Positions 24,933-36,666 of a stretch of DNA of 64,000 bases are shown piece by piece (positions within the stretch are counted from its first letter, which is position 1; each line of letters opens with the position of its first letter). The stretch covers positions 39,005,294-39,069,293 of the forward strand of contig NC_092054.1 of the NCBI RefSeq assembly GCF_003086295.3, read 5' to 3'. The notes below the pieces were generated by a model. It was not told the DNA's origin, searched no databases, and saw nothing but the letters and a program-made list of their open reading frames with translations. The translations under genes and the position numbers were made by a program. Source of the stretch: Arachis hypogaea. Lineage: Eukaryota; Streptophyta; Magnoliopsida; Fabales; Fabaceae.

Positions 24933-26717
24933 TGATAAACCCCAATTTTGTGGTTTATCTTGTGCTTATTTTGGGGGATTTTATCAACATTTCTCACACT
25001 TATTCGCAAGAAATGCATGGTTTTGTGGTCACTTCCCAATATTGCTCTATGATGTAAAACATGCTTATTTTGCCTTAAAATTGCCATATTTTAATCCTCT
25101 TCTATTGCCATTCGATGCCGTGATGTATTTGTTGAGTAATTTCAGGAATTATAGGGTAGGAATGACTTAGAAGAGAGGGAGAAAGCATGTACAAAAGGGA
25201 GGAACATGAAGAATTGAGATCCTTGGAAAAGCAGCATCGGCGCGCTCGCGCACTCCACGCGCACGTGTGGATGGGATTGGCTGGAAGCGGCGCGCGAGGA
25301 TGGACGCATCCGCGCGAATCAGGAGAATCTTATCGACGCGCACGCGCACATGGCGCGCACGCGTAGATCGCAAGAGCAACCGGCGCGCACGCACGCATGG
25401 CGCGCACGCGTGGAAGGCTGCACGTGACCTCATTAAAGGAAATCGTGCCTAGCAATTTCTGAGGCTCATTAGGCCCAATTTCAAGCTGCTTCTGCATGGA
25501 AAAAGACCCAAGGATGCTAGGGAAAAGGGGGGATCACTCATTTTACACTAGGACATAATTTTTAGTTAGTTTTTGGTTCTTTGGTTATTCTAGAGAGAGA
25601 AACCCTTGTTCCTCTCTAGATCTAGTTTTAATTTGATCTTCCTTTGTTGATTTGTGATTTGGATCTTGTTAATTACTAGCTTTAATTGTTCAATTTGAAT
25701 TTCTTGTTACAATTGTGCTTATATCTTGTGATAGTTTATGAATTCTTGTCAATTCTCATTTTATACCCATTTCATGAATGTTGTGAATCTTGATTTGTTG
25801 ATGTTACATTGATGATTTCTATGCTTAGCTTTATTGTTTGGATGATTACATGTTGATAATTGTTAGTGGGTATTTGTAGAACTCAATTTAATTGCTAATT
25901 TGAACATGTCTTTTGTTAGTGCTTACCAAGTGTTTGATGAATTGTTTACTTTAATCATGGAGTAGTTCTTTTTCACTCTTGGCCTAGGTCAAGGGAATTG
26001 GGTAAACTTGAGTCATTGGGTCTAATGGATTTGATGATTTGGGAGCCCTAGGTGGTCAATTTGATACTCATTGACGCCAACCCACTACTAATCTAATTAG
26101 TAGGTAGGTTGGGACTTATGGGTTGATGTGATCAGGGCCATTTGACGTACTCTAAGTCTAGGAGTAGATATCACGTACTTAAGACTTGAGAGTAGACTTA
26201 ATGAGCTTGGTTCCTTATAATTGTCAAGGTATAGTTGTTAGACAAGGATGGTGATCCCAATTCCCGAGCCTAGCCAAGAATTACCTTTATTATTCATAGT
26301 TGAAAACCAACTTTCTCAACCAATTGCTCTAGTTGTAGTTTCTTGTTTGGGTCACAATAGAATTAAGTGGAATGTTGTTTATTCATTTAAAGTGCTTATG
26401 TTTTGTTTAGTTGATTGAATTAATTGTTGCATTTTAAGATTACTTGTTTGTTAAGATTCCCATTTATTTTCATGCTTATAACTCACAACCCTGGATTTCT
26501 AACCAATGTCGAAGCACATGATTGCCCATTCCTTGTGAGACGACCCGAGGTTTGAATACTTCGGTTAATTCTATTGGGGTTGAACTTGCGACAACCAAAT
26601 CCCTCTTCTAAATTTGACCCCCGAGGATTGTTGTTGGTAGAGCTATACTTACAACGCGGTTTTCTTGAAGAGAATCTTTACCAATACATCTTTGGGTGCT
26701 TCTGTGACAGCCGGTCA
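24933..26717 (+). repeat. 3' LTR of element B
   Basis: 1785 bp, near-identical to 3853-5591 apart from scattered substitutions and about 40 extra bases at 25366-25405, where GGCGCGCACGCG-type repeats are expanded. Ends in CCGGTCA followed by the TSD CCTTT. Confidence 0.9.
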
Positions 26718-26722
26718 CCTTT

Positions 26723-26967
26723 CCATCCTTTAAGTCATTCCTGCCTTAGAAGATCTGAAACTAATCAACACACAAATCACGGCATCGAATGGTAATAAAG
26801 GGTAATTAAAATAATTATTTTTAAAGCATAGGAAACATGTTCTTCACATATATCACATAATAAGGAAGGGAAAGTAAAACCATGCAATTTACATGAATAA
26901 GTGGGTGAATGATTGAATAAATCTCTTAAATTGAGCACAAAATATATCATAAAATATGGGTTTATCA
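26723..26967 (-). repeat. Solo LTR E, right part
   Basis: Reverse complement of the first 245 bases of the family-A LTR, ending CATAAAATATGGGTTTATCA. Continues E from 3852 after removal of element B and one copy of its TSD. Confidence 0.8.
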
Positions 26968-27126
26968 GGAAGACGACCCGAGACTTAAAAACTCCTGGTT
27001 ATTTTGTATTGATTTTGACACCCTTTGAATTTAAAATTTGATTGATGGTCGATTATCGGGTTGGGACTATACTTGTAACGCCAATCTTATTTTGAGTAAA
27101 AAATTCCTAGCCCGCTTTAGGCTAAT
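26968..27126 (+). repeat. LTR fragment F, right part
   Basis: Continues the sequence left at 2643. It has the GACGACCCGAG string common to LTRs of this group, the phrase GGGACTATACTTGTAACGCC, and ends in CTAATCATCA, which looks like an LTR terminus. No primer-binding site follows; a gag-protease relic starts at once, so a deletion lies at this junction. Confidence 0.4.
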
Positions 27127-28084
27127 CATCACACACCCCTACAGAGGAGAAGGAACCTCAAGTTGATTCTTCTCTGGGCGTGCAAGGAGAGCCTGTGACT
27201 CCCACAGAGCACGCCCTTGCAGAGGTGAAAGAATATCAAGAGCTACCTTTTATAGGCGCAGAAAGAACCAGCAAATGAGCAATTGGCTCATTTCCCAGCA
27301 GCCCTTAAGGAGCTGCAAGTCAATATCTCTGTTGCAAAGGTATTGGAAAAAAACCCCTATACGACCTGTCCAAAAAAAATCTTTTTGAAAAGAAGGACTT
27401 AAGGGGAGATAAAATAGAGATACTTACTGAGAAGTATAGTATCCTAATTCAGAATGAGCTGTCAAGAAAGATGCCAGATCCAGAGAGCTTTCAGATCCTA
27501 TGGACTACTGGAAAGATCACTTTTGACAAAGCCCTGTATGATATTGGCTTAAGTTTAAATCCGATACCTTCATCTGTGATGAAGAAGCTGGGAATCCAAG
27601 AGGCACAAGAAACAAGGATTACCTTGCATAAGAACTGGATGGTGTACAAGGTTCTTGACCCTTCATTACCCCTTGACAAGGGAGGTACCTGCATAAATGA
27701 TTCAACATCCAAGCCTCCTCCCTTGGATGAAACTAATTCAATCCCTCTTAAGACCAAACGTAAGTTTGGTATTGGATGTACACTATCCACCAAGGAGGAA
27801 GACCCCAAAAGGAAGATACCTAGGGGCTGGAAAAACAAAATATCCCTACTGAAGGCTTTTCACCATGGAAAATGGTAATGTTCACTTATCTCATCATGGT
27901 ATTCATCATGGAAGAGAGAAGTGGAAAAAAGGGACACCAGCATATTGCTGCAAGGCCAACCCTGCCTCATGCAGTAAACAAGATCATATCTCTTGAACGT
28001 CTTACGGTAATCCATGAGAGCACAGGAAGACCGCTCCCAGTAAGGAGTAAGGATTTATTCTTCTATGAATATCTTCCTCCTTGA
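27127..28084 (+). pseudogene. gag-protease relic of element C
   Basis: Heavily decayed and frame-broken. The stretch 27471-27878 can be read as a frame with FDKALYDIGLSLNPIPSSVM, which aligns with the protease block FKALCDLGSGINLMPLSVIE of element D; the catalytic Asp is kept but the Gly-Ser context is degraded. KRKFGIG near 27760 resembles the SKFGVG repeats at the C-terminus of the D protein. Stops and shifts elsewhere make any product unlikely, and no RT or integrase is present. Confidence 0.6.
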
Positions 28085-28317
28085 AAGGAGCTGTCTGTCA
28101 AGCTAATGAGATTAAAGAAGCACTTGTTGGGAGGCAAGCCAACCATGAGTAGAGTATTTCTGTTCTTATTTCTTTTGTTTATTTTTATTTGAGTTTATTT
28201 TAGTTTATTTTTAGAGTTTTTCTTTGCTTTTTAATGTTTGTGATCATGTGCAGTAGTTAGAACAAAAACAGAAACAATCAAAGCTGAAAATAGAACACCC
28301 TGGAGCAGAAACCTTAC

Positions 28318-28556
28318 TGGCATTGAACGCCAGACAAGGAGCCAGAGTGGGTGTTCAACGCCCTCTGGGGAGCAACAAGCTGGCGTTGAACGCCAGCCAG
28401 GGAGCCAGATTTGGCGTTCAACGCCCAAAAAGGCAGAAGACCTGGCGTTGAACGCCAGGAATGAGGTTCCTCCTGGGCGTTCAATGCCACAAATGGGAGG
28501 CAAGCTGGCGTTGAACACCAGCTATAGTGCACAAGATGGGCGTTCAATGCCCATAC
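28318..28556. repeat. Cluster of GGCGTTGAACGCC palindromes in element C
   Basis: About nine copies, some imperfect, of CTGGCGTTGAACGCCAG or its half-forms (GGGCGTTCAACGCCC) at roughly 25-35 base spacing. Full copies lie at 28380-28396 and 28442-28458. Each is an inverted repeat with 8-base arms around one central base. Confidence 0.85.
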
Positions 28557-28737
28557 GGAGGGTATGGAATTTGAATTCCCTAGCCTTTCAGCACCAGTAG
28601 GTCCCACATAATCTCCACCTACCCCCACCTTCTTCTACCCTATTCTTCCCTATTGTTCATATTTGCTCGAGGATGAGCAAAACTCTTAAGTTTGGTGTTG
28701 CAAAAGCTTTGTTTTTATACTTCTACCACTCCTAAGT

Positions 28738-29218
28738 ATGGCACCAAAGACTGGTGAAACCTCAAGGAAGAGGAAAAAAAAGGCACTTACCCCCACATCC
28801 CTTACCTCATTTGTCACCTATACAATTCAGTTGGAATTGTCATAGAAGAGGACAAGCTCATCACTAAAAGAAGGATGGAGCATGTTAGATAGCCGGCACA
28901 TGGACCATAGCAAGAGCATATGGAGCCGCCTCAATAGAAATCCTGAGATGCCTCAAGGGATGTATTTTCCTCTCCAAAAATTTTTTTTTGGGATCAGCTG
29001 AATACCTCTCTGGGAGAGTGGAACTCAAACGTGGAGCAACTGAGGTTGGAAGTTGGAACATCAAGAGCACTCCACCATCCTCCATGAAATAGAGAAGATC
29101 AAAGGGCTATGAGAGAAGAACAATAAAGACAAGGGCGTGACATGGAAGAGATCAAGCACTGCATTGGATCCTCAAGGAGAAGTAGTAGCCACCATCACTA
29201 AGGTGGATTTGTTCTCTT
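28738..29218 (+). pseudogene. Post-protease ORF relic of element C
   Basis: ATG 28738 begins a frame reading MAPKTGETSRKRKKK, equivalent to the D frame starting at 36666 on the minus strand. Further on, PEMPQGMYFP and EHQEHSTILHEI correspond to PEIPQGIHFLP and EHQEHSIILHEI in D. Frameshifts and stops separate the pieces. Unknown function; decayed. Confidence 0.5.
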
Positions 29219-30355
29219 AATTCCCTTTTCTTATGTTATTTTTATGTTTTCTGTTATGTTTTATTGTCTGTTCTCGTGTTCTTATTGCATGATCATTTCT
29301 ATCTATGTCTTAAGGCTATAAAATGTTCCATATATCTCTCACCTTACTTAAAAGAAAATTTTATTTGAAAAAAATTGAGAGATACATGAATTTTTCAAGT
29401 TCTATAATAAGAATAGTCAATTATTTTGATGTGGTGGCATTGCTTTTGTTTCTGAATATATGAATAAACAGTGCATAGTTGAAGTTGAAATTAAAAATGT
29501 TGGCTCTTGAAAGAATGATGAAAACGGAAAAGTATTATTGGTAATATGAAAAATCTAAATAAATTGATTCTTGAAGCAAGAAAAAGCAGCAAAAAAAAAA
29601 AGAAAAAGCATGTTGCAAAAGAAAAAAAAGAGAAAAAATTATATATATGTATGTATGTATGTGAAAAATCCAAAAGAAATAAAAAGTAGAAAAAGCCAAT
29701 AGCTCTTTAAACCAAAAGGCAAGAGAAAAAAGCCAATAACCCTTTAAACTAAAAGGCAAGGGTAAAAGGATCCAAGGCTTTGAGCACCAATGGTTAGGAG
29801 GGCCTAAAAGGAGTAAAATCTTGGCCTAAGCACTTCAATGGAAAAGTGTCCCTAACTATATACTTGTGGTGTGAAGGTGTCAAGTAAAAAGCTTGAGACT
29901 GAGCAGTTAAAGTCGTGATCCAAAGCAAAAAGACTGTGCTTAAGAACTTTGGACACCTCTATCTGGGGATTCTAGCAAAGCTAAGTCACAATCCGAAAGG
30001 GTTCACCCAATTAAATGTCTGTGGCATTTATGTATCCGGTGGTAATACTGGAAAACAAAGTGCTTAGGGCCACGGCCAAGACTCTAAACTCTGTGTTCAA
30101 GAATCAAAAAGAACTAAACTAAGAGAGTCAATAATATCATCTGGATTCTAAGTTCCTAAAGAGACCAACACTTCTGAGTTTCAATGGATAGTGAGATGCC
30201 AAAACTATTTAGAAGTAAAAAGCTACTAAGTCCCGCTCATCTAATTGAAACTGAGTTTCATTGAGAACTCTGAGATTTATTGTATCATAATCTTCTTTTT
30301 ATCCTACTTTATTTTTGGTTACTTGGGGACAAGCAACAGTTTAAGTTTGGTGTTC
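29219..30355 (+). other. 3' untranslated region of element C
   Basis: AT-rich, non-coding, with A-rich and (ATGT)n stretches around 29580-29665. Ends in GTTTAAGTTTGGTGTTC at the LTR boundary, which occupies the polypurine-tract position. The end region is the inverted equivalent of 35225-36200 in element D. No gene seen. Confidence 0.6.
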
Positions 30356-31878
30356 TGATGAGGAGATATTTTATACGCTTTTTGCCATCATTTTCATATA
30401 GTTTTTTGTATGTTTTGTTTAAGTTTTATTGAGTTTTCATAGGTTTTAGTGCAAAATTCAAATTTTTGGATTCTACTTTGAGTTTTTGTGTTTTTATGAA
30501 ATTTTAGGTATTTTCTGGCTAAAATTGAGGAGCTGGAGTAAAAGTCTGATTCAGAGACAGAGAAAGCACTGCAGATGCTGTTCAAATTTGACATTCTTGC
30601 ATTCGAAAGAGATTTTCTAGAGCTACAGAAGTCCAAATGGAGCGTTATTAATGGCTACGGAAAGCTAACATCCAGATCTTTTCAGAAATGTATAATAGTC
30701 TATATTTTGCTTCAGAATTGAAGACCCAAAACTGGCGTTCAACGCCAGCCTCCTGCCCTATTCTGGCGTCCAACGCCCAAAGGAGAAGAGACCAGCATCC
30801 AATGACCATAAAGGACCCCTAACCAGCATTCAATTCCCTAGAGGCCTCCTAGCACGTGGATCTCAATCAAGCTCAGCCCAAACACTCACCAAGTGGGCCC
30901 CAAAAGTGGATTTTAGCACTAAAAGACTATTTTACCCTTCTTAATGTAATCCTTAGTCATTAGTTTAGTATTTAAAGACTTTTACACCTCTCATCAAGGG
31001 AGGACACACACTTTATGTCATATTTTTTTTATCATTGTATTTTCTATCAGTATGAGTTTCTAAACCTCCTAGGTTGAGGGGAGGAGCTCTGCTGAATTTT
31101 ATGGATTAATAAAGTACTACTATTCTATTTCAATTCGTGTTTGATCCTCTATTCTAAGATGTATCTTCGTTCTTCATCAATATGAATGCGTTGAACTGGC
31201 ACAAGGTTATCTCATTCTACTTGGGTTCAGAGTGAGTCTTTCATCGGACAATGATGAACCACTAGCTTGATTATACATCTCTTAGACGGCTAATCCATGA
31301 CTTCGTTGGGGACTTCTTGAAACACCAATTCAGCCGAAGTATGGGGAGATTAGAGTTTTTGTGGTAGAGGCTAGAACCAAAGGTGTAGCATCCTCTGATC
31401 CGGAAGATTTGACCTTGTCTGTGGCGTTTTGAGTAGGATCACCAAGGAGAATGAACTGCAGGAGCTTCACCTTCAATCAGACTGGATCCGCACTAACCCT
31501 AGGATTCAGATCTAGAGGAGTATTAGCGATCTCTTAAAAAAGACGTTAATCACATATAGTCTGCCATAGAAGAAATCATCCATAGTTGAAGAAGACAGTA
31601 ATACCGGATTAATCTAGAAGAACAAAGCATCTCCAAGCCTTAACCATCTTCTTATCATTGCAAACACATCAACCTAGTAATGTTTTATTTATTTTTCTTT
31701 TATGCGAATTAAACAAACAAACAACTCTTCTATCCTCCTGACTAAGATCTACAAGATAACCATAACTTGCTTCAAATCATAATCCTCGTGAGATCGACCC
31801 TGACTCACTCAGGTATTACTTGGACGACCCAATGCACTTGCTGGTTCAGTTGTACGAAGTGTGAGAATTTGTGCACCA
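30356..31878 (+). repeat. 3' LTR of element C
   Basis: 1523 bp, TGATGAGGAGATATTTTATA ... TTTGTGCACCA, followed by the TSD GCTAA. Carries the palindrome CTGGCGTTCAACGCCAG at 30732-30748. Confidence 0.85.
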
Positions 31879-31883
31879 GCTAA

Positions 31884-32594
31884 TAGACTACTGAAAATAA
31901 TTAAATGTCTATTTGTTTTACAATGTGCTTTTTTTTGTCCAATGTGCCTAGGTTCATACTCACAGTTACAATTTGCTTTTTTCTATAAACATGATAATAA
32001 ATTCAGACATGCTTCGATTTATTTTCTTTATTTGATCTGTTCTGTTTTGATCTCTTTTATCTTTTCCACTTCTATTGCAATTTGAATGCTTGTATATTGA
32101 GAACATACTCTTATTTAACTCATAAGTATTGTATGCTGCCTCATTTCAACTCATGCTTCTTTTATTCTCATGCTTCTTTTATTCTTATTATTATGTTTTG
32201 CCAAGATTTCATTTTCAAATAATGTAACACATAGAACAATGTTACCTAACTATGCACACCAGTAACATTTACTCACGAGTTTAGTATCACTTTATACCAC
32301 TCCATATGTCAAAGATATACCTTATTTGGTTTATAGAAATGGTTGCATTCATTTACCAGTTATTTTTTTAGTTTTAAAACAAGTACACCAACTCTGGTCG
32401 TCAGTGCTATTTTTTGTTTTTTTTTTTTTTTGTTTCTGCACGCGAAGTGTTCAATGATATGAATTTCTGTATTGGTATTATTATAATTTATTGTTCATTT
32501 GTTGTTTTGAATTTCTGTTAATTGGCATGATATTTGCAGACATGACGACTGATATAGGTATTTCAGATCAGGTTCCTGGTCGTGGTCGTAGCTA
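31884..32594 (+). mobile_element. CACTA transposon G1, resumed after element C
   Basis: Intron-like AT-rich sequence leading to TTTGCAG and then ATG 32542 (MTTDIGISDQVPGRGRS, then stop). This corresponds to the acceptor and first coding exon of G2 at 52459 (MTTGNKSRSSGSSHGRGKGR). Only about 17 codons remain before the sequence changes at about 32595 into an unrelated LTR, so the transposase-like gene and the 3' terminus are lost. Confidence 0.6.
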
Positions 32595-33463
32595 AACTAT
32601 CAATCAATTTGGACATTAATGACTTAAGTTCACCCAAGTTCCCAACCTAAGCCAAGAATGTAAAATCTACTCTATAAGTAAATCAAGCATTTTATCAAAC
32701 ACATAGAATGCATAAATATAAAACTTCATAAATTGCAAGAATTAGTAAAATTTACAACGACACAATTCAAGAAGGTAATAATATCATATCCAATAAACAA
32801 TAATAAAACATAAAACATCAAATTCATTAAAGAAAATTGAAAATTTAACAAGGTTCATAAACTAAAACGATATAAACAAGAAACTAACAAGAGAATCCTA
32901 GTAACTAAGATAATAGAATAAGAAAATATAAATAAAACTAAAGTAAAACAAGATTAAAAACTAAAACAAGAGAGAATTAAAGTAGAAATCCTAAGAATTC
33001 TAGAGAGAAATTGGAGCTTCTCTCTAGAATTCACTAAAATATCATAAAAACTAAACCTAAAGACTACATGATGTTCTTCCATGTATTTTCCCTTGAAATA
33101 CTTCAAAAATCTTATGTTTGGGGGACTTTTTGGGGCCCAAATCACGAGCCCGCGTGCTTATTAACCCAGGTACGTGACAGTACTATCGCCTAGGCCGCCT
33201 GGGCGACACTTCGCTTGGGCGACAAATCTTGCTAGGGTGAGATTTTGCCTGGGCGATATTTCTTTGCCTAAGCGAAGCTTCGCTTGAGCGGCCCATTCTC
33301 GTTTGGTCTAGGCGAAGCATGCTGAACTTCTTGATTTTGTGATTCTTTCCTCTTTTGGTCATGTTCCTTGCTTCCATTTGAACCTAAATTTATCTAAAAC
33401 ACTAACAAATATATTATGGTACCAAGCAGATGATTAAAGATTTAAACATATTAAATTTATAGC
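32595..33463 (-). repeat. LTR, family H, right copy (left part)
   Basis: Matches 1-240 over 32695-32970. Reads as an LTR on the minus strand (CATTCTTGGCTTAGGTTGGG on that strand). Contains GCGAAGCTTCGC/CCTGGGCGA-type repeats at 33190-33310. Interrupted at 33463 by element D and continued at 43150-43262. Confidence 0.55.
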
Positions 33464-35224
33464 TGGTGCACGAAATTGTGATCTCCAGGCTCGAACAAAT
33501 CCTGGTAATGGCTTCAAAGCTTGGTGCTCTGATCTTAATTCATGATTGTCACAACTTCGATACAACTAACCAGCAAGTGCACTGGGTCGTCCAAGTAATA
33601 CCTTACGTGAGTAAGGGTCGAATCCCACGGAGATTGTTGGTATGAAGCAAGCTATGGTCACCTTGTAAATCTCAGTCAGGCAGATATAAAGTGATAATGG
33701 TGTTTTCGAATATTAATTAATAAAATAGGGATAGAGACACTTATGTAATTCATTGATAGGAATTTCAGATAAGCGAATGGAGATGCTTTCGTTCCTCTGA
33801 ACCTCTGCTTTCCTGCTATCTTCATCCAGTCAGTCTTACTCCTTTCCATGGCTGGCTTTATGTGATACATCACCACTGTCAATGGCTACTTTCGGTCATC
33901 TCTCGGGAAAATGATCCAATGCCCTGTCACGGCACGGCTAATCGTCTGGAGGCATCACCCTTGTCAATGGCTTCATCTTATCCTCTCAGTGAATAATATG
34001 CTCACGCACCCTGTCACGGCACGGCTATTCATCTGTCGGTTCTCGATCATGCTGGAATAGGATTTACTATCCTTTTGCGTCTGTCACTAACGCCCTGCAA
34101 TCGCGAGTTAGGAGCTCGTCACAGTCATTCAATCATTGAATCCTACTCGGAATACCACAGACAAGGTTTAGACTTTCCGGATTCTCTTGAATGCCGCCAT
34201 CATTCTAGCTTACGCCACGAAGATTCTGGTTAGGAGATCTAAGAGATATTCATTCTAGCTTATTTCATGTAGAACAGAAGTGTTTGTCAGGCACGCGTTC
34301 ATAAGGGAGAAGGATGATGAGCGTCACACATAATCATCACCTTCATCACGTTCTTGGGTGCGAATGGATATCTTAGAAGCGAAATAAGATGAATTGAATA
34401 GAAAACAGAAGTACTTTGCATTAATCTTTGAGGAACAGCAGAGCTCCACACCTTAATCTATGGAGTGTAGAAACTCTACCGTTGAAAATACATAAGTGAA
34501 GGTCCAGGCATGGCCGAGATGGCCAGCCCCCCTAAAGCGTGATCAATAGTCTCCTAAGATGAATAATGAATTAAAACTGAGACCAAAGATGGTCAAAAAG
34601 ACTAGTAAAAGGTCCTATTTATAATAAACTAGTCACTAGGGTTTACATGAGTAAGTAATTGATGCATAAATCCACTTCCGGAGCCCACTTGGTGTGTGCT
34701 TGGGCTGGGCTTTAAGTGTTGCACGTGCAGAGGTCCTCCTTGGAGTTGAACGCCAGCTTTTGTGCCAGTTTGGGCGTTCAACTCTGGTTTTGGCTCCTTT
34801 TCTGGCGCTGGACGCCAGATTTGGGCAGAAGGCTGGCGTTGAACGCCAGTTTACGTCATCTATTCTTGGCCAAAGTATGGACTATTATATATTTCTGGAA
34901 AGCCCTGGATGTCTACTTTCCAACGCAATTGGAAGCGCGCCATTTCGAGTTCTGTAGCTCCAGAAAATCCACTTTGAGTGCAGGGAGGTCAGAATCCAAC
35001 AGCATCAGCAGTCCTTTTTCAACCTCTGAATCTGATTTCTGCCCAAGTCCCTCAATTTCAGCCAGAAAATACCTGAAATCATAGAAAAACACACAAACTC
35101 ATAGTAAAGTCCAGAAATGTGAATTTAACATAAAAACTAATGAAAACATCCCTAAAAGTAACTAGATCCTACTAAAAACATACTAAAAACAATGTCAAAA
35201 AGCGTATAAATTATCCGCTCATCA
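33464..35224 (-). repeat. 3' LTR of element D
   Basis: 1761 bp. Carries the palindrome CTGGCGTTGAACGCCAG at 34833-34849 and a variant, CTGGCGCTGGACGCCAG, at 34802-34818. ORFs in it are not believable as genes. Confidence 0.95.
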
Positions 35225-36353
35225 CAACACCAAACTTAAATTGTTGCTTGTCCCCAAGCAACTGAAAATCAAAATAGGATAAAAAGAATAGAATATACTA
35301 TAAATTCCAAACTATCAATGAAACAGAGCTTCAATCATATGAGCGGGACTTATAGCTTTTTGCCTCTTGAATAGTTTTGGCATCTCACTTTATCCATTGA
35401 GGTTCAGAATGATTGGCATCTATAGGAACTTCAGATTTCGAATAGTGTTATTGACTCTCTTAGTTCAGTATGATGATCTTTGAACACAGCTTCCTTATGA
35501 GTCTTGGCCGTGGCCCTAAGCACTTTGTTTTCCAGTATTACCACCGGATACATAAATGCCACAGACACATAATTGGGTGAACCTTTTGAGATTGTGACTC
35601 AGCTTTGCTAAAGTCCCCAATTAGAGGTGTCCAGGGTTCTTAAGCACACTCTTTGTTTTTGCTTTGGACCTTGACTTTAACCGCTCAGTCTCAAGTTTTC
35701 ACTTGACACCTACACGCCACAAGCACATGGTTAGGGACAGCTTGGTTTAGCCGCTTAGACCAGGATTTTATTCCTTTAGGCCCTCCTATCCACTGATGCT
35801 CAAAGCCTTGGGATCCTTTTTATTTCCCTTGCCTTTTGGTTTTAAGGGTTATTGGCTTTTTGCTCTTGCCTCTTGGTTTTAAGAGCTTTGGCTTTTTCTG
35901 CTTGCTTTTTTTTTTCGCCTATTTTTTTTTCTGCAAGCTTTGTTCTTTGCTGCTTTTTCTTGCTTCAAGAATCATTTTTATGATTTTTCAGATTATCAAA
36001 TAACATGTCTCCTAGGCATAATTCTTTCAAGAGCCAACATATTTAACATTCTTAAACAACAACTTCAAAAGACATATGCACTGTTCAAGCATACATTCAG
36101 AAAACAAGAAGCATTGTCACCACATCAATATAATTAAGCTAAGTTCAAGGATAAATTCGAAACTCATGTACTTCTTGTTCTTTTGAATTAAAACATTTTT
36201 TATTTAAGAGAGGTGATGGATTCATAGGACATTCATATCTTTAAGACAAAGTTACTAACTACTAATGATCATGTAATGAAGGCACAAACATAGATAAGCA
36301 CATAACATAGAAAACGAAAAACAGAGAAAGAAAGAACAAGGAATGAATCCACC
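35225..36353 (-). other. 3' untranslated region of element D
   Basis: Non-coding. On the minus strand it ends in TAAGTTTGGTGTTG at the LTR border (35225-35238), the polypurine-tract position. It is equivalent to 29219-30355 of element C. No gene seen. Confidence 0.6.
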
Positions 36354-36666
36354 TTAGTGATGGTGGCGTTTCCTTCTTGAGGAACTAATGATGTCCTTGA
36401 GCTCTTCTATGTCTCTTCCTTGTCTTTGTTGCTCCTCCTTCATTGCTTTTAGATCTTCTCTGATTTCATGAAGGATGATGGAGTGCTCTTGATGTTCCAC
36501 CCTTAGTTGCTTCCAATAATTGTGTGGAAGAAAATGTATCCCCTGAGGTATCTCAGGAATCTCTTGATTTGCAGTCAAATGTTCTACCACTGAGCTATAG
36601 ACCCTTGATGGAAGCTTTTGTCTTCCCTTTCCTCTTTCTAGAGGTTTCTCTGGCCTTAGGTGCCAT
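36354..36666 (-). pseudogene. Post-protease small ORF of element D, interrupted by a tRNA fragment
   Basis: ATG 36666 starts MAPKARETSRKRKGKTKASI, matching the frame at 28738 in element C. It then runs into the tRNA-Cys-like segment at 36561-36604, which brings a TAG stop, and continues after it as EIPEIPQGIHFLPHNYWKQL ... EHQEHSIILHEIREDLKAMKEEQQ to the stop at 36354. The last part looks helical and charged. Function unknown. Confidence 0.55.
36561..36604 (-). ncRNA. 5' half of a tRNA-Cys(GCA) embedded in element D
   Basis: On the minus strand it begins GGGTCTATAGCTCAGTGGTA and continues through AGAACATTTGACTGCAAATC. This is the acceptor 5' strand, D arm and complete anticodon arm of a plant tRNA-Cys: stem TTTGA/TCAAG around the loop CTGCAAA, anticodon GCA. 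The variable region, T arm and acceptor 3' strand are absent, so it is not a functional tRNA gene. An internal A-box-like sequence (TAGCTCAGTGGTAG) is present but there is no B box. The identity is by memory of plant tRNA-Cys sequences. Confidence 0.75.

Larger units (their letters stand above)
3853..26717 (+). mobile_element. Ty3/gypsy LTR retrotransposon B (Athila/Tat-like), with element A nested inside
   Basis: Order: 5' LTR (3853-5591), primer-binding site, gag-protease-RT-RNaseH-integrase frame (5738-11332), element A (11385-21126), a downstream ORF (22206-23399), polypurine tract and 3' LTR (24933-26717). The TSD is CCTTT on both sides (3848-3852 and 26718-26722), inside solo LTR E. Gene order (RT before integrase), the DLG-type protease and the extra ORF after pol fit the Athila/Tat branch of Ty3/gypsy. 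It is inactive: the polyprotein has nine stops and the post-pol region is partly deleted next to A. Confidence 0.9.
1830..31878 (+). mobile_element. LTR retrotransposon C (Ty3/gypsy type), interrupted by nested elements
   Basis: Both ends carry the LTR start TGATGAGNNGATATTTTATA (at 1830 and 30356), and the 3' LTR ends in GTGCACCA. The flanking five bases are GCTAA on both sides (1825-1829 and 31879-31883), a perfect target-site duplication inside the CACTA element G1. Within C lie an LTR fragment (F), a solo LTR (E), and elements B and A, so the span is 30 kb although C's own sequence is about 5 kb. The internal region is a decayed gag-protease without reverse transcriptase. Its LTR start and protease relic resemble those of element D. 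Confidence 0.85.

Noticed and set aside
28318..28556. Regularly spaced palindromes as a CRISPR-like array
   Set aside because: Plant nuclear retroelement context, variable repeats, both centre orientations and no cas genes.
36541..36620. Functional tRNA-Cys gene
   Set aside because: Only the 5' half through the anticodon arm is present; no T arm, B box or 3' acceptor strand.
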